From an uncultured Chloroflexota bacterium (GTDB lineage: Bacteria > Chloroflexota > Anaerolineae > Anaerolineales > Anaerolineaceae), in NCBI GenBank assembly GCA_902791025.1, contig CADATZ010000023.1, positions 1-50,077 on the forward strand: a stretch of DNA of 50,077 nucleotides, given 5' to 3'. This document shows, in pieces, positions 1-8,535 of the stretch; the first letter of the stretch is position 1, and each line of letters starts with the position of its first letter. The notes beneath the pieces were generated by a model. The model worked only from the letters and a program-made list of their open reading frames with translations, made no database searches and was not told the origin of the DNA. Position numbers and translations under genes: made by a program.

Positions 1-161
1 GCTGGACAGGGGAGTACATTTACCGGTACTACCAGCAGCAGGAAGCGGACGCCGCACCGGGGATCCTGAAACATCAGCAGTATGAAGATGAGATTCAGGC
101 TTATGACAAGATTCCGGGGACGGAGCTGCGGTACGATGATGTTTATCCTTTGAGTCAGTAG
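1..161 (+). CDS. C-terminal fragment of an unrecognised protein
   Basis: An open frame enters from the left edge (first complete codon at position 3) and stops with TAG at 159-161, giving 52 visible residues. The tail is rich in Tyr, Gln, Asp and Glu and ends in VYPLSQ. I recognise no domain. It lies about 250 bases upstream of a phage-type terminase on the same strand, so it could be part of the same phage-derived segment, but nothing in the visible residues proves this. The gap to the terminase is filled by repeats rather than by an operon-like junction. Confidence 0.5.
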   Translation, partial: WTGEYIYRYYQQQEADAAPGILKHQQYEDEIQAYDKIPGTELRYDDVYPLSQ

Positions 162-167
162 GCAGCA

Positions 168-210
168 GGATATAGGATATAGGATATAGGAAATAGGCAA
201 TAGGAAATAG
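168..210 (+). repeat. Tandem heptamer tract (TAGG type)
   Basis: Units of seven bases such as ATATAGG, AAATAGG and CAATAGG follow one another without interruption directly after the stop codon at 161. It belongs to the window-wide set of period-7 tracts described in the findings. Confidence 0.8.
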
Positions 211-345
211 TGAGAAAAGCCGGAGTCCGGAGGGATTTCGGCTGTCTGTAGTTAGGAAAGCACCGGGCCGGCAATTGCTGCCGCGAAGTTTTGCGAAGTT
301 CCTGCTCTGCCGGACGGGAGCCCTTGGACCGTACCACGTACGGGT

Positions 346-380
346 GGTGACGGTTTCCCGGACGTAGTACGGGGATAACC
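346..380 (+). repeat. Hairpin repeat, degenerate copy of the element in the terminase gene
   Basis: This 35-base stretch begins GGTGACGGTT and ends GGGGATAACC. It matches the arm at 967-1001 with a few changes around the centre. It sits in the gap before the terminase start. The left part of the gap (about 285-311) also resembles the GCGAAG-CTCCTGCTC repeat seen at 816-838 and around murJ. Confidence 0.7.
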
Positions 381-414
381 AGGCACTGTTTTTTGAAATT
401 TGAAAAGAGGGTAT

Positions 415-2307
415 ATGAATAACGAGAATTTTCTTTATGAAGAACGAATCCTTGATCCGGGTTTGCGGAGTCTGATGAATCGGCAAAAATTGCGGACTTA
501 TCAACTGGACGCGCTGCGGAATATCTTTGACGCGGCGATGAGCGGGCGGGGCGGGCGGTTCGCGGTGATGTTCCCGCGGCAGTCGGGAAAAAACGAGACC
601 CAGGCGCAGCTGGAGGCAGCTCTGATGGCCGCCAACCAACACCGGGGTGGGAACATCATTAAGATCATCCCGACGGAAAAGAATCAGGGAAAGATTTCGA
701 CAGAACGCCTTGCCTCTGTCCTGTCAGGTACTCGGGGACGGTTATCCCGTACCTCGTACGGGGAACCGTCACCAGATGAGGACCGTCAGCGAGATGGGAA
801 TGTGACTTCGGAAGGGAGCGAAGCTCCTGCTCCGATTCGTAATCAGGCGGTGCCTGCACCTTACGGAGCAGGGTATTGTTGCCAGCGAGAGGGGGACGAG
901 GCTTCTGATGGAATAGGAAGCTTAGCCTCACGGGATTCAATCCGGAGAAACGGCGCCGTTAATTCAGGTGACGGTTCCCCGTACGAGGTACGGGATAACC
1001 GCCCCCGCTCGTGCGAAGCACGGGGTAACCGTCCCCGTGTGCGGGTAAAAAAGGATGAAATAACGTATGGAAATACATCCGTGAGATGTCTCTCGGCCTC
1101 ACCGAACGCGGCAATTGTCGGGGCTACGGCGGAGCTTCTGCTCGAGGTGGACGAAGCCCAGATGGTAGCCGCGGAGAAATATGACCGGGAAGCCGCTCCT
1201 ATGGCAGCAGCCAATAACGCAGTGCAGGTATTCTGGGGTACCGCCTGGGATGACCAGACCCTGCTCGCACGGGAGACGCGGCTTGCCCAAAAGGAAGAAG
1301 AGCTGGACGGACGGAAGCATGTCTTCACCACCACAGCGGTCGAAGTCGGGAAAGAAGTGCCGGAATACGAGAGTTTTGTCCGTTCTCAGATCGAGCTGTT
1401 AGGACGGGAACACCCCGCGATCCGCACGCAATTCTTCTGTGAGGAGATCACCGACCTGACGTCCATGTTCACCGAAGAGCGCATGAACAAGATGAAAGGT
1501 GACCATGACCCGCTGTACCGTCCTGAGAAAGATAAATGCTACGTCTTCCTCATCGATGTTGCCGGGTCCGATGAAGTGCAGGCGAAAGACAAACGCGCCC
1601 ACGGCTTCTCCGACCGCCGGGATGCTACCGTCGTCACCATCTGCGAGGTCATCCTGCCGAATGGCAAGAAATATGACGCTAAAAACTTCGTCTGGAAGGT
1701 CGTCAACCGCCGTCTATTCCGCAATGTTCCCTCGGATCTCCTCGAAAAAGAGATCTGCGGAGACATTGATCTGTGGAAGCCGCGCCGCATCTTCATCGAC
1801 CACTCCGGTCTCGGTGCGATGCTGAGCGATATTCTGCTCACAAAATACAAGAGCAAAGTATGTCCGATCGATATCACCGCCGCCAACAAGACCAAGATGG
1901 CGTGGGACTTCCTCGCCATGGTCGATACCGGAAGATGGCTCGAGCACAAAGGGAACGAAATTGACGTACTGAAGTCCGGATTCAAGCCCGGCAAGGAACG
2001 CTATGAGATTCTCAAGGAACCGGAGCTGCTGCAGCAGATGTTTTACCGCGAGCTGCGCGCCTGCCGCATTGAACCGACCGGGAATCCGTCTAACGTCAGC
2101 TGGGGCGTGAAGGACGGCACCCGTGACCAGGCCACCGGGCGCTATTTACACGACGATCTGGTGATGTCTGCAGCGATGGCGGTCTTCGAAAACGGCAAGC
2201 TCAATGTCCGCAACGACCTCTCCCATGATAGCTTGATCGATCAGATCAAGCTGGCCCAGCAGATGCAGAGAGAACAGGAACGGAAACGGAGGTATTTTAG
2301 CTGGTAG
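415..2307 (+). CDS. Phage-type terminase large subunit (TerL-like ATPase/nuclease) with in-frame repeat insert
   Basis: 630 residues from ATG 415, which is preceded by AGAGGG; the in-frame ATG at 400 has no ribosome site. TerL proteins pump DNA into phage heads with an N-terminal ATPase and cut it with a C-terminal RNase H-like nuclease. Visible: a P-loop-like segment PRQSGKN (about residues 54-60), a Walker B segment LLLEVDEAQ (about 240-250), and nuclease-type acidic segments FLIDVAGSD (about 375), IFIDHSGLG (about 460) and HDDLVMSAAMA (about 580). The Lys of the P-loop is followed by Asn instead of Ser/Thr. Residues about 106-211 are unlike a terminase: they are low-complexity Arg/Gly/Ser/Pro and encoded by palindromic repeats (731-1047). 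No portal, capsid or small-terminase gene follows, so this may be a prophage remnant or a stand-alone copy. Whether the protein is active is unknown. Confidence 0.75.
   Translation: MNNENFLYEERILDPGLRSLMNRQKLRTYQLDALRNIFDAAMSGRGGRFAVMFPRQSGKNETQAQLEAALMAANQHRGGNIIKIIPTEKNQGKISTERLASVLSGTRGRLSRTSYGEPSPDEDRQRDGNVTSEGSEAPAPIRNQAVPAPYGAGYCCQREGDEASDGIGSLASRDSIRRNGAVNSGDGSPYEVRDNRPRSCEARGNRPRVRVKKDEITYGNTSVRCLSASPNAAIVGATAELLLEVDEAQMVAAEKYDREAAPMAAANNAVQVFWGTAWDDQTLLARETRLAQKEEELDGRKHVFTTTAVEVGKEVPEYESFVRSQIELLGREHPAIRTQFFCEEITDLTSMFTEERMNKMKGDHDPLYRPEKDKCYVFLIDVAGSDEVQAKDKRAHGFSDRRDATVVTICEVILPNGKKYDAKNFVWKVVNRRLFRNVPSDLLEKEICGDIDLWKPRRIFIDHSGLGAMLSDILLTKYKSKVCPIDITAANKTKMAWDFLAMVDTGRWLEHKGNEIDVLKSGFKPGKERYEILKEPELLQQMFYRELRACRIEPTGNPSNVSWGVKDGTRDQATGRYLHDDLVMSAAMAVFENGKLNVRNDLSHDSLIDQIKLAQQMQREQERKRRYFSW
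731..1047 (+). repeat. Block of palindromic repeats inserted in frame in the terminase gene
   Basis: Two perfect 35-base inverted arms lie at 739-773 and 967-1001; the match continues four bases further after one mismatch. Each arm can itself fold (CCCGTAC against GTACGGG). Between them, 813-838 carries the GCGAAGCTCCTGCTC motif seen around murJ. Directly after the second arm, 1017-1041 holds another small palindrome (CACGGGG/CCCCGTG). The reading frame stays open through the whole block. Confidence 0.85.
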
Positions 2308-2518
2308 GATGTAGGAGGTAGGATGTAGAATGTAGAAGGTAGGATGTAGAAGGTGGGATGTAGAAGGTAGAAGATAGAAGGTAGAAGGTAGTGTTCAGTG
2401 TTCAGATAAGGATTCCAGCTAATAGTGATTAGTTTTTAGTTAACAGCTAACACCTAACACACCCAACACCCAACACCTAACAGCTAACACCTAACTCCCA
2501 ACCACTAATCCCTAATTT
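2306..2518 (+). repeat. Two long heptamer tracts (GTAGAAG type, then CACCTAA type)
   Basis: From 2306 to about 2408 the sequence reads as heptamers such as ATGTAGG, ATGTAGA, AGGTAGA and GTTCAGT. From about 2424 to 2518 it changes to TAGTTAA, CAGCTAA, CACCTAA and AACACCC. The second half is roughly the complementary sense of a TTAGG-type unit. The tracts fill almost the whole gap between the terminase and the ACT-domain gene and contain no gene. Confidence 0.85.
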
Positions 2519-2568
2519 ATGGTATAGTTAGCATCAGACAAGAATACAGCATAAGGCGGAGGTGGATA

Positions 2569-2850
2569 ATGTCTGTCATATCAAAAGCAGTCGTTACCGT
2601 GATCGGGTTTGACCGGAAAGGGATCATTGCCCGGGTCAGCAATGTTTTATATGAAGCCGGAATCAATATTCTGGAGATTTCTCAGACAATCGTGGATGGT
2701 TTTTTCAATATGGTGATGATCGTGGACCTTTCCGAACCGACCTGTTCCTTTGACGAGCTGCAAGATGATTTGAATCGGCTCGGTGCTGAGGTTGGCGTAC
2801 AGATCCGCATTCAGAAAAACGAGATCTTTGAAGCAATGCATCAGATATAG
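2569..2850 (+). CDS. ACT domain protein (UPF0237 family)
   Basis: 93 residues, the usual size for the family. ACT domains bind small ligands, often amino acids, and regulate partner enzymes. The N-terminal strand and glycine turn are clear: AVVTVIGFDRKGIIARVSN, followed by helix and strand EAGINILEISQTIVDGFFNMVMIVDLS. The start at 2569 is fixed by GGAGGTG eight bases upstream. It is followed after 42 bases by the DUF711 gene; this pairing is conserved in many bacteria, which suggests that the two proteins work together, although their function is not established. The gap holds a short heptamer run (TAGGTGT, TAGTTGT, TAGGTTT) at about 2848-2878. Confidence 0.9.
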   Translation: MSVISKAVVTVIGFDRKGIIARVSNVLYEAGINILEISQTIVDGFFNMVMIVDLSEPTCSFDELQDDLNRLGAEVGVQIRIQKNEIFEAMHQI

Positions 2851-2892
2851 GTGTTAGTTGTTAGGTTTTAGGTGTTAGCGAAAGAGGACCGT

Positions 2893-4245
2893 ATGATTCA
2901 GATGGATCAGATTTTTCAAACACTGCGTATGATCGACCAGGAAAAGCTGGATGTGCGCACGATCACGATGGGGATCTCCCTTTTCAATTGTGTATGTGAT
3001 GACAGCCGGCGCCTGGCAGCCCGGGTATATTCCCGAATCATCAGACAGGCTGAAAACCTGGTGAAGGTTGGAGAAGAGCTGGAACGGGAATTCGGCGTGC
3101 TGATCGTCAATAAACGCATTTCCGTAACTCCGATTTCTCTCATCACCGGTGCGATCAGCGATCCGCTGCCCATTGCCCGTGCTTTGGACAAGGCTGCTCA
3201 CGAGACCGGTGTGGACTTTATCGGCGGTTATTCGGCATTGGTGCAAAAGGGCATGACAGAGGCGGACCGCCGTCTGATCCTTTCCATCCCTCAGGCGCTC
3301 AGTGAAACCGAGCTGCTTTGTTCCAGTGTTAATGTTGCCTCCACTCGCGCCGGAATTGATATGGACGCGATCCGCCTGTGCGGCGAGTCGATCAAAAGCC
3401 TGGCAGAAAAGACAAAAGACAAAGATGGTCTGGGCTGCGCAAAGCTGGTGATTTTTGCCAACGCAGTCGAGGACAATCCCTTTATGGCCGGTGCTTTTCA
3501 TGGACCGGGTGAAGGGGACTGCGCGGTCTCTGTTGGTGTCTCCGGTCCCGGTGTGGTCAAGCGGGCACTGGAAGCGGTGCGCGGAGAGCCTTTTGATGTG
3601 GTTGCGGAAACCATCAAAAAGACAGCCTTCCGGGTTACCCGCGTGGGACAGCTGGTGGCAATGGAAGCTAGTAAACGATTGAATGTACCTTTTGGAATTG
3701 TCGACCTTTCTCTGGCACCAACGCCCGCGGTCGGTGACTCTGTAGCTCATATTCTGGAAGAAATGGGGCTGGAAAAGTGCGGAACACATGGGTCCACTGC
3801 TGCTCTCGCACTGCTGAATGACGCGGTCAAAAAGGGCGGCGTGATGGCGACTTCCCGGGTGGGTGGTCTTTCCGGTGCTTTTATCCCGCTCAGTGAGGAT
3901 ATCGGTATGATCGAAGCCGCTGCCTGCGGTGCGCTGACACTGGACAAGCTGGAAGCCATGACCTGTGTCTGTTCCGTCGGTCTGGACATGATCGCGCTGC
4001 CCGGCGATACCTCCGCTGCCACGATTTCCGCTATCATCGCGGATGAGGCTTCTATCGGCGTGATCAATAACAAGACAACCGCTGTCCGCGTGATCCCGGC
4101 GCCGGGGAAGAAGGTCGGTGATTACGTCGAATTCGGCGGTCTGTTGGGTCATGCACCGATCATCCCGGTCCATCCTTTCTCCTCCGAGGCCTTCATCGCC
4201 CGCGGCGGTCACATCCCCGCCCCGCTGCACAGCCTGCGGAATTAG
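2893..4245 (+). CDS. PFL-like protein, DUF711/UPF0210 family
   Basis: 450 residues from ATG 2893, chosen because AAAGAGGA lies just upstream; an earlier in-frame start at 2872 lies inside the heptamer run and has no ribosome site. The family resembles the pyruvate-formate-lyase fold but its reaction is unknown. Typical segments are visible: [10 protein letters not shown] near the N-terminus, [27 protein letters not shown], the glycine-rich [11 protein letters not shown], and the C-terminal [23 protein letters not shown]. The length matches the family. It forms an operon with the upstream ACT gene. Confidence 0.9.
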   Translation: MIQMDQIFQTLRMIDQEKLDVRTITMGISLFNCVCDDSRRLAARVYSRIIRQAENLVKVGEELEREFGVLIVNKRISVTPISLITGAISDPLPIARALDKAAHETGVDFIGGYSALVQKGMTEADRRLILSIPQALSETELLCSSVNVASTRAGIDMDAIRLCGESIKSLAEKTKDKDGLGCAKLVIFANAVEDNPFMAGAFHGPGEGDCAVSVGVSGPGVVKRALEAVRGEPFDVVAETIKKTAFRVTRVGQLVAMEASKRLNVPFGIVDLSLAPTPAVGDSVAHILEEMGLEKCGTHGSTAALALLNDAVKKGGVMATSRVGGLSGAFIPLSEDIGMIEAAACGALTLDKLEAMTCVCSVGLDMIALPGDTSAATISAIIADEASIGVINNKTTAVRVIPAPGKKVGDYVEFGGLLGHAPIIPVHPFSSEAFIARGGHIPAPLHSLRN

Positions 4246-4335
4246 GATAAAATTATTAATGATAAAAAGCTTGATAACAAAAGGTTTTGATAGAAATTTT
4301 TCTGATGATATTTTATGCTTTGGAAAGGGGAAAAA

Positions 4336-4521
4336 ATGAATTCTACGATAAGATATGATAAACCCAGCATGACAAACATGCCCAGGGAAGTTGGATTGAG
4401 AATTTTTAATGAAATACTTAATTCTCCTGTTCCTGATCGCAAAAAGATGATGGATGAAGCCGATATGCTTGAGAAACAAATGAAAGCTGAGCGGGAAAAG
4501 CGAAAGAATGATGCCAAATAA
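4336..4521 (+). CDS. Small basic, charged protein; possible antitoxin of the following GNAT gene
   Basis: 61 residues from ATG 4336, which has GGAAAGGGG just upstream. The protein starts MNSTIRYDKPSMTNMPRE and ends in a highly charged helix (Lys, Arg, Glu). It has no recognisable DNA-binding fold. Its last 14 bases overlap the first codons of the GNAT gene, so the two are translationally linked. Both genes are AT-rich compared with the DUF711 and nanE genes on either side, which suggests recent acquisition. A short acidic/basic partner before a GNAT enzyme is the arrangement of type II acetyltransferase toxin-antitoxin modules, but this is inference. Confidence 0.6.
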   Translation: MNSTIRYDKPSMTNMPREVGLRIFNEILNSPVPDRKKMMDEADMLEKQMKAEREKRKNDAK

Positions 4522-5131
4522 AGGTTTGATTCAATCAGAATTATTTTATGCTGAGCATCTCAATCCAAATGATGTTCGTGATCTCTCTGCAATAAATACT
4601 TTTTCCATTGATGCACCAGAGGGCAAAGGATTAGATATTTATCTTAAGGAATACTCCTGTAATGACGAAGACTCACATGAAATGCGTTCATATCTTGTGC
4701 GTGACAATGAAACAGATGAATGTGTAGGGTATTTTTCTTTGAAAGCAGGGTTGATTTCTTTGAATGAGACAGAAGTTGAAATTAAAAATATAAAATCCGG
4801 GAAAAAGGATATTATTCGTGAATTTGATACTCTGCCGGGAGTCGAGTTAGCAAATTTTGCGGTAAACAGCCAATATATTAATAGTTATCCGTATCAAAAA
4901 GGAGTAGGAAAAGTAATCTTTAATAAATTTATTATTCCCATCGTGAATACTGCAGCACATTATATAGGAATAAAAATGATTTATATATTTGCTCTTCCTT
5001 ATGATAAACTAATCACACGTTATATGAATTACGGTTTTCAAAAATTATCTGCCGAAGCTGAAAGAGATTTATATAAACGTCTTAAACCCAGATATGATGA
5101 AAGTTGTCGGTTTATGTATCAACTTTTATGA
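4508..5131 (+). CDS. GNAT-family N-acetyltransferase
   Basis: 207 residues from ATG 4508 (a second ATG follows directly). GNAT enzymes transfer an acetyl group from acetyl-CoA to an amine. The acceptor-side strand VGYFSLKAGLISL, the strand LANFAVNSQYI followed by a YQKGVGKVIFNKFI segment (a variant of the acetyl-CoA pyrophosphate loop R/Q-x-x-G-x-G/A), and the late strand MIYIFALPYDKLITRYMNYGFQKL are visible. It is longer than TacT-type toxins (about 160-175 residues), with an N-terminal extension. It overlaps the small gene before it. The substrate cannot be told from sequence. Confidence 0.75.
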   Translation: MMPNKGLIQSELFYAEHLNPNDVRDLSAINTFSIDAPEGKGLDIYLKEYSCNDEDSHEMRSYLVRDNETDECVGYFSLKAGLISLNETEVEIKNIKSGKKDIIREFDTLPGVELANFAVNSQYINSYPYQKGVGKVIFNKFIIPIVNTAAHYIGIKMIYIFALPYDKLITRYMNYGFQKLSAEAERDLYKRLKPRYDESCRFMYQLL

Positions 5132-5167
5132 TAAAAAGCTATTCATTAAACAAGGAGCGTTTTTACC

Positions 5168-5875
5168 ATGTACGATATCAATGCTTATAACCAAATGATG
5201 CAAAAGTTAAAGGGCGGGATCATCGTTTCCTGCCAATCTAAAGAAGGCGACCCGACCCATTGTCCGGAGTTCATGGCTGCTTTCGCCAAATCCGCGGAAA
5301 TTGGCGGAGCCGCCGGGATTCGTGCTAATTCCGTGGTGGATATCGAAGCCATCAAGAAAGTTACCGATCTGCCGGTGATCGGCATCTGGAAACGTCACTG
5401 GGAAGATGCCTGGTGGAACATCATGATCACCCCGACATTCGCGGACTGCAAAGAACTTGCAGATGCCGGCGCGGACATCATCGCCATTGAAACCACCGGC
5501 CGCAAACGTCCGAACAACGAGGACGTCAAAGAGCTGGTCGACCGTGTTCGGAACGAGCTGAACGTCCCGGTGATGGCGGACTGCCACGACATGGAAGACG
5601 CCATGCGTACCAATGCCGACATCATCGCCCCGACACTTTCCGGCGTCGGTACGACTGAAGACGAATACACACCGCCCTGGGCTTTGATCGAAAAAATGGT
5701 CAAAGAAGGCGGCCGACCGGTGATTGCGGAAGGTCATTTCTGGGAGCCGCCTTATGTGGAACGCGGCTTTGGCCTTGGGGTTCACGCCATCGTGATCGGT
5801 TCTGCCATCACCCGTCCGTGGATGATAACCGAACGCTTTGTCCAGTTCAGTCCGCAGGGAAAGGCGAAATCATGA
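5168..5875 (+). CDS. nanE: N-acetylmannosamine-6-phosphate 2-epimerase
   Basis: 235 residues, the usual NanE length. The enzyme converts ManNAc-6-P to GlcNAc-6-P in sialic acid and amino-sugar breakdown. It is a TIM barrel: the N-terminal GGIIVSCQ with the CQ active-site region, AGAAGIRANS-like segment GGAAGIRANSVVDIEAIK, the phosphate-side LPVIGIWKR, ADIIAIETTGRKRPN, VMADCHDMEDA, and the C-terminal HAIVIGSAITRP are all family signatures. It overlaps the following ROK kinase gene by four bases (ATGA), so the two should be translated together, giving a ManNAc kinase-epimerase pair. AAGGAG lies eleven bases upstream of the start. Confidence 0.92.
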   Translation: MYDINAYNQMMQKLKGGIIVSCQSKEGDPTHCPEFMAAFAKSAEIGGAAGIRANSVVDIEAIKKVTDLPVIGIWKRHWEDAWWNIMITPTFADCKELADAGADIIAIETTGRKRPNNEDVKELVDRVRNELNVPVMADCHDMEDAMRTNADIIAPTLSGVGTTEDEYTPPWALIEKMVKEGGRPVIAEGHFWEPPYVERGFGLGVHAIVIGSAITRPWMITERFVQFSPQGKAKS

Positions 5876-6840
5876 CGCGCTATGCGATCGGCATTGATGC
5901 CGGGGCTACCAATCTGCGCTGTGCGCTGGTGAATGATCAGGGGCAGATCCTGTTTGAGATTCGTGAGCCATCCAAAGGGATTTGGAACGGTCCGGTTTAT
6001 TTGGATCAATTGACAGCTCTTACACAGCGAATGCTTGCCGGTCCCGTCTGTCAGGGACTGCGGGTCGATGGTCTCGGAATCGGCACCTGTGGTCAGGTCA
6101 ATCTGAAGGGCGAACTTTTCGGTCATAACGGGGATCCTTCCATCAAGATCGACCCGCCTGTGCCGATTGCCGCTATTTTATCCGCCCGGCTGGGAATGCC
6201 GGTGAAGGTCGTCAATGACGGACAGGCCGCGATTTTTGCGGAGGCAATTTACGGTGCCGGACGCGATGTTGAAAATGTCGTCGGGTTCACGATTGGTACC
6301 GGGATCGGCGGGGGAATTGTACTGAATAAGAAAATCTTCCAGGGTGCGCAGGGTACTGCAGGACATCTGGGGTTCCTCATCATTGATTTTGAAGGAGAAC
6401 TTTCCGCTGCCGGTGTGCCGGGACCTGCTGAGGATTACGGTTCGGGTACATCCATCGGCCGCATTGCACGGAAACGCATTGCCGGTGACCCGGAGCGTGG
6501 GAAGATGATGCTGGACTTGGCAGATGGCAGGATCGGGGATGTCAGCGGTTTTCAGGTGTTTGAGGCGGTGAAGCGCGGAGATCCGCTCGCTCGCGAGGTT
6601 GTGGAGTATTGTGGCAGAGCCATCGGGGCCGCGGCTGTTTCCATGATCCATGCGCTGAATCCGGATATCATTCTGCTTTCCGGCGGGGTGGCGGATCAGG
6701 GCGATCTGCTGGTGAAACCGATCCGGGATTATGTCCAAACCTATTCGCTGTATAATACGCGGAACACGCCGGTGCGGATCGCCGAATTGGGTTCACAGGC
6801 TGGTGTGATCGGTGCCGCGGCGCTGATTTTGGATGATTAA
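5872..6840 (+). CDS. nanK: ROK-family sugar kinase, probable N-acetylmannosamine kinase
   Basis: 322 residues from ATG 5872; a longer frame from 5818 runs inside nanE and is ignored. ROK kinases phosphorylate sugars with ATP. Visible: the phosphate-1 loop IGIDAGATNLRCALV at the N-terminus, the sugar-binding VKVVNDGQAAIFAE with its catalytic Asp, the phosphate-2 segment GFTIGTGIGGGIVLN, and the adenosine loop LLSGGVADQG. The ROK zinc motif (CxCGxxGCxE) is absent; after AGHLGFL the sequence reads IIDFEGEL. Some bacterial ManNAc kinases also lack it. The assignment as ManNAc kinase rests on the overlap with nanE, so another amino-sugar substrate is possible. Confidence 0.8.
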   Translation: MTRYAIGIDAGATNLRCALVNDQGQILFEIREPSKGIWNGPVYLDQLTALTQRMLAGPVCQGLRVDGLGIGTCGQVNLKGELFGHNGDPSIKIDPPVPIAAILSARLGMPVKVVNDGQAAIFAEAIYGAGRDVENVVGFTIGTGIGGGIVLNKKIFQGAQGTAGHLGFLIIDFEGELSAAGVPGPAEDYGSGTSIGRIARKRIAGDPERGKMMLDLADGRIGDVSGFQVFEAVKRGDPLAREVVEYCGRAIGAAAVSMIHALNPDIILLSGGVADQGDLLVKPIRDYVQTYSLYNTRNTPVRIAELGSQAGVIGAAALILDD

Positions 6841-6969
6841 CTTTTAGGGAATAGGATATAGGGGATAGTTTGGACGTACTTATGTGTCTCAAATTGGGAT
6901 ATTAGTAGTCAGAAGATGCTGATCTCTTGACTGTTTTGGTGCTATTGCCAAAAAGCTGCATTAATAAGC

Positions 6970-8493
6970 GTGATGATGAACATGAAAACAACAGAAGAAC
7001 TTACCAAACAATTGAATGATTTAGAGCGGTCGCTTTATGTTTTCCACCATCTTTCCTCGCTGGTGGAGCTGGACGCGACTACGGCTGCTCCGCAGGATAC
7101 CACTGTGGGCCGTAGCGCTGTGATGGAATATCTCAGCAATGAAAATTACAAGGCTTTTGCCTCTGAAGAAACCGGAGAGCTGCTCAATGCGCTGATATCT
7201 GATAAGGCGGAGCTTTCTGTAAGGGAAGCCCGTCAGGCCGAAGTTCTGAAACGGGATTATGATCAAATGAAAGCTATCCCGCAGGAAGAATATGTCGCCT
7301 ATGACGTTTTGATTTCTGAAGCTCAGAACGCCTGGGTGAAAGCCAAGCGGGAGAATGATTTCGCCTCGTTCGCCCCTTATCTTGAGAAAATCGTCGAAAG
7401 TCAGCTGCGCTTTGTTGATTATCGGGATCCGCAGCATCTTCGCAAGCCTTATGATGTATTGCTGGAAGATTATGAATATGGATTGACGACAGAATTTCTG
7501 GATGCCTTCTTTGATGAGCTGAAAAAGACCATCGTGCCGCTGGTCCACCAGATTTCAGAAAGAAGCTGGCAGCCGCGTTCCGATTTTCTCCATCAGGAAG
7601 CTTCGATCGAAAAACAGCGGGAGCTTTCCGATTTCCTGATGAAAGTCCTTACGATTGACCGGAATCACTGCAGCATCGGGGAGACGGAACATCCTTTCAC
7701 CTTGGAATTCAATAAGGATGATGTGCGTATCACCACGCATTATCATCTGGCCGAAGTGATGAGTTCCTTCTATTCCGTCATGCATGAAGGTGGTCACGCG
7801 CTTTATGAGCTGCACACCGGGGAGGATCTGCGGTTTACGTCATTGGCTTCCGGTGCTTCTTCGAGTATTCATGAGAGTATCTCTCGCTTTTTTGAAAATA
7901 TCATCGGACGTTCCAGGGAATTCTGTGGTTTTATCCTGCCGAAGATGAAAGAGCTCTTCCCGCAACAGTTTGCCGATGTCAGTACGGAGGAGTTTTATCA
8001 GGCGATGAACATCGCTCAACCTTCCCTGATCCGTACCGAGGCGGACGAACTGACATACAGTCTGCATGTGATGGTGCGGTATGAGCTGGAGAAGGGGTTG
8101 ATCAGCGGATATATCGCGGTGAAGGATCTGCCGCGGTTGTGGGATGAAAAGATGCAGGAATATCTCGGTATTGAGGTTCCGAGCGACACCAGGGGTGTGC
8201 TGCAGGATTCTCACTGGGGCAGCGGGTACTTTGGGTATTTCCCGACCTATGCTCTGGGAAATGCCTATGGCGCCCAGATGCATGAGCGGATGAAACAGGA
8301 TGTTGATACAGCAGGTTGCTGTGAAAGGGGAGATTTGGCTCCTGTAGTCAGTTGGCTTGAGGAAAAGGTTTTTCGTTACGGACGGATGATGGACCCGGTT
8401 CCGCTTTTTGAGCAGTATTGCGGGGCAAAGTTCACACCGGAACCATACTGCCGTTACCTTAAAGAAAAGTACAGTAATATTTACGGTCTTTAA
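6970..8493 (+). CDS. M32 family metallocarboxypeptidase (carboxypeptidase Taq type)
   Basis: 507 residues, typical for M32, which removes C-terminal residues from peptides using a metal ion. The metal-binding helix is VMHEGGHALYELH (HExxH), with the third ligand in HESISRFFEN downstream; DTRGVLQDSHWGSGYFGYFPTYALGNAYGAQ near the C-terminus is a family signature. No signal peptide, so it acts inside the cell. The start is unsure: GTG 6970, ATG 6973, ATG 6976 and ATG 6982 are all in frame and none has a good ribosome site. A short heptamer run (GAATAGG, ATATAGG) at 6846-6868 separates it from the ROK gene. Confidence 0.92.
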   Translation: MMMNMKTTEELTKQLNDLERSLYVFHHLSSLVELDATTAAPQDTTVGRSAVMEYLSNENYKAFASEETGELLNALISDKAELSVREARQAEVLKRDYDQMKAIPQEEYVAYDVLISEAQNAWVKAKRENDFASFAPYLEKIVESQLRFVDYRDPQHLRKPYDVLLEDYEYGLTTEFLDAFFDELKKTIVPLVHQISERSWQPRSDFLHQEASIEKQRELSDFLMKVLTIDRNHCSIGETEHPFTLEFNKDDVRITTHYHLAEVMSSFYSVMHEGGHALYELHTGEDLRFTSLASGASSSIHESISRFFENIIGRSREFCGFILPKMKELFPQQFADVSTEEFYQAMNIAQPSLIRTEADELTYSLHVMVRYELEKGLISGYIAVKDLPRLWDEKMQEYLGIEVPSDTRGVLQDSHWGSGYFGYFPTYALGNAYGAQMHERMKQDVDTAGCCERGDLAPVVSWLEEKVFRYGRMMDPVPLFEQYCGAKFTPEPYCRYLKEKYSNIYGL

Positions 8494-8496
8494 AGC

Positions 8497-8526
8497 AAAA
8501 AAGGGACGGAGTCTCTGCTCCGTCCC
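8497..8526 (-). terminator. Intrinsic terminator of the exported protein gene at 8536-9357
   Basis: GGGACGGAG (8503-8511) pairs with CTCCGTCCC (8518-8526). On the minus strand it is followed by a run of T (six A on the plus strand). It lies between two converging genes. Confidence 0.85.
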
Positions 8527-8535
8527 CATGGATGT

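Noticed and set aside
731..1047. Insert considered as an intein or group II intron
   Set aside because: Too short, with no intein splice-junction residues or intron domains; it consists of hairpin repeats.
2306..2518. Repeats considered as a CRISPR array
   Set aside because: The units are 7 bases long, without unique spacers and without cas genes nearby.
2875..4479. 534-codon open frame antisense to the DUF711 gene
   Set aside because: It mirrors a well-supported gene, has no ribosome site and no recognisable protein family; long antisense frames are common over such codon usage.
6841..6969. Gap before the carboxypeptidase considered as a riboswitch
   Set aside because: No conserved aptamer pattern seen; only a short heptamer run is present.
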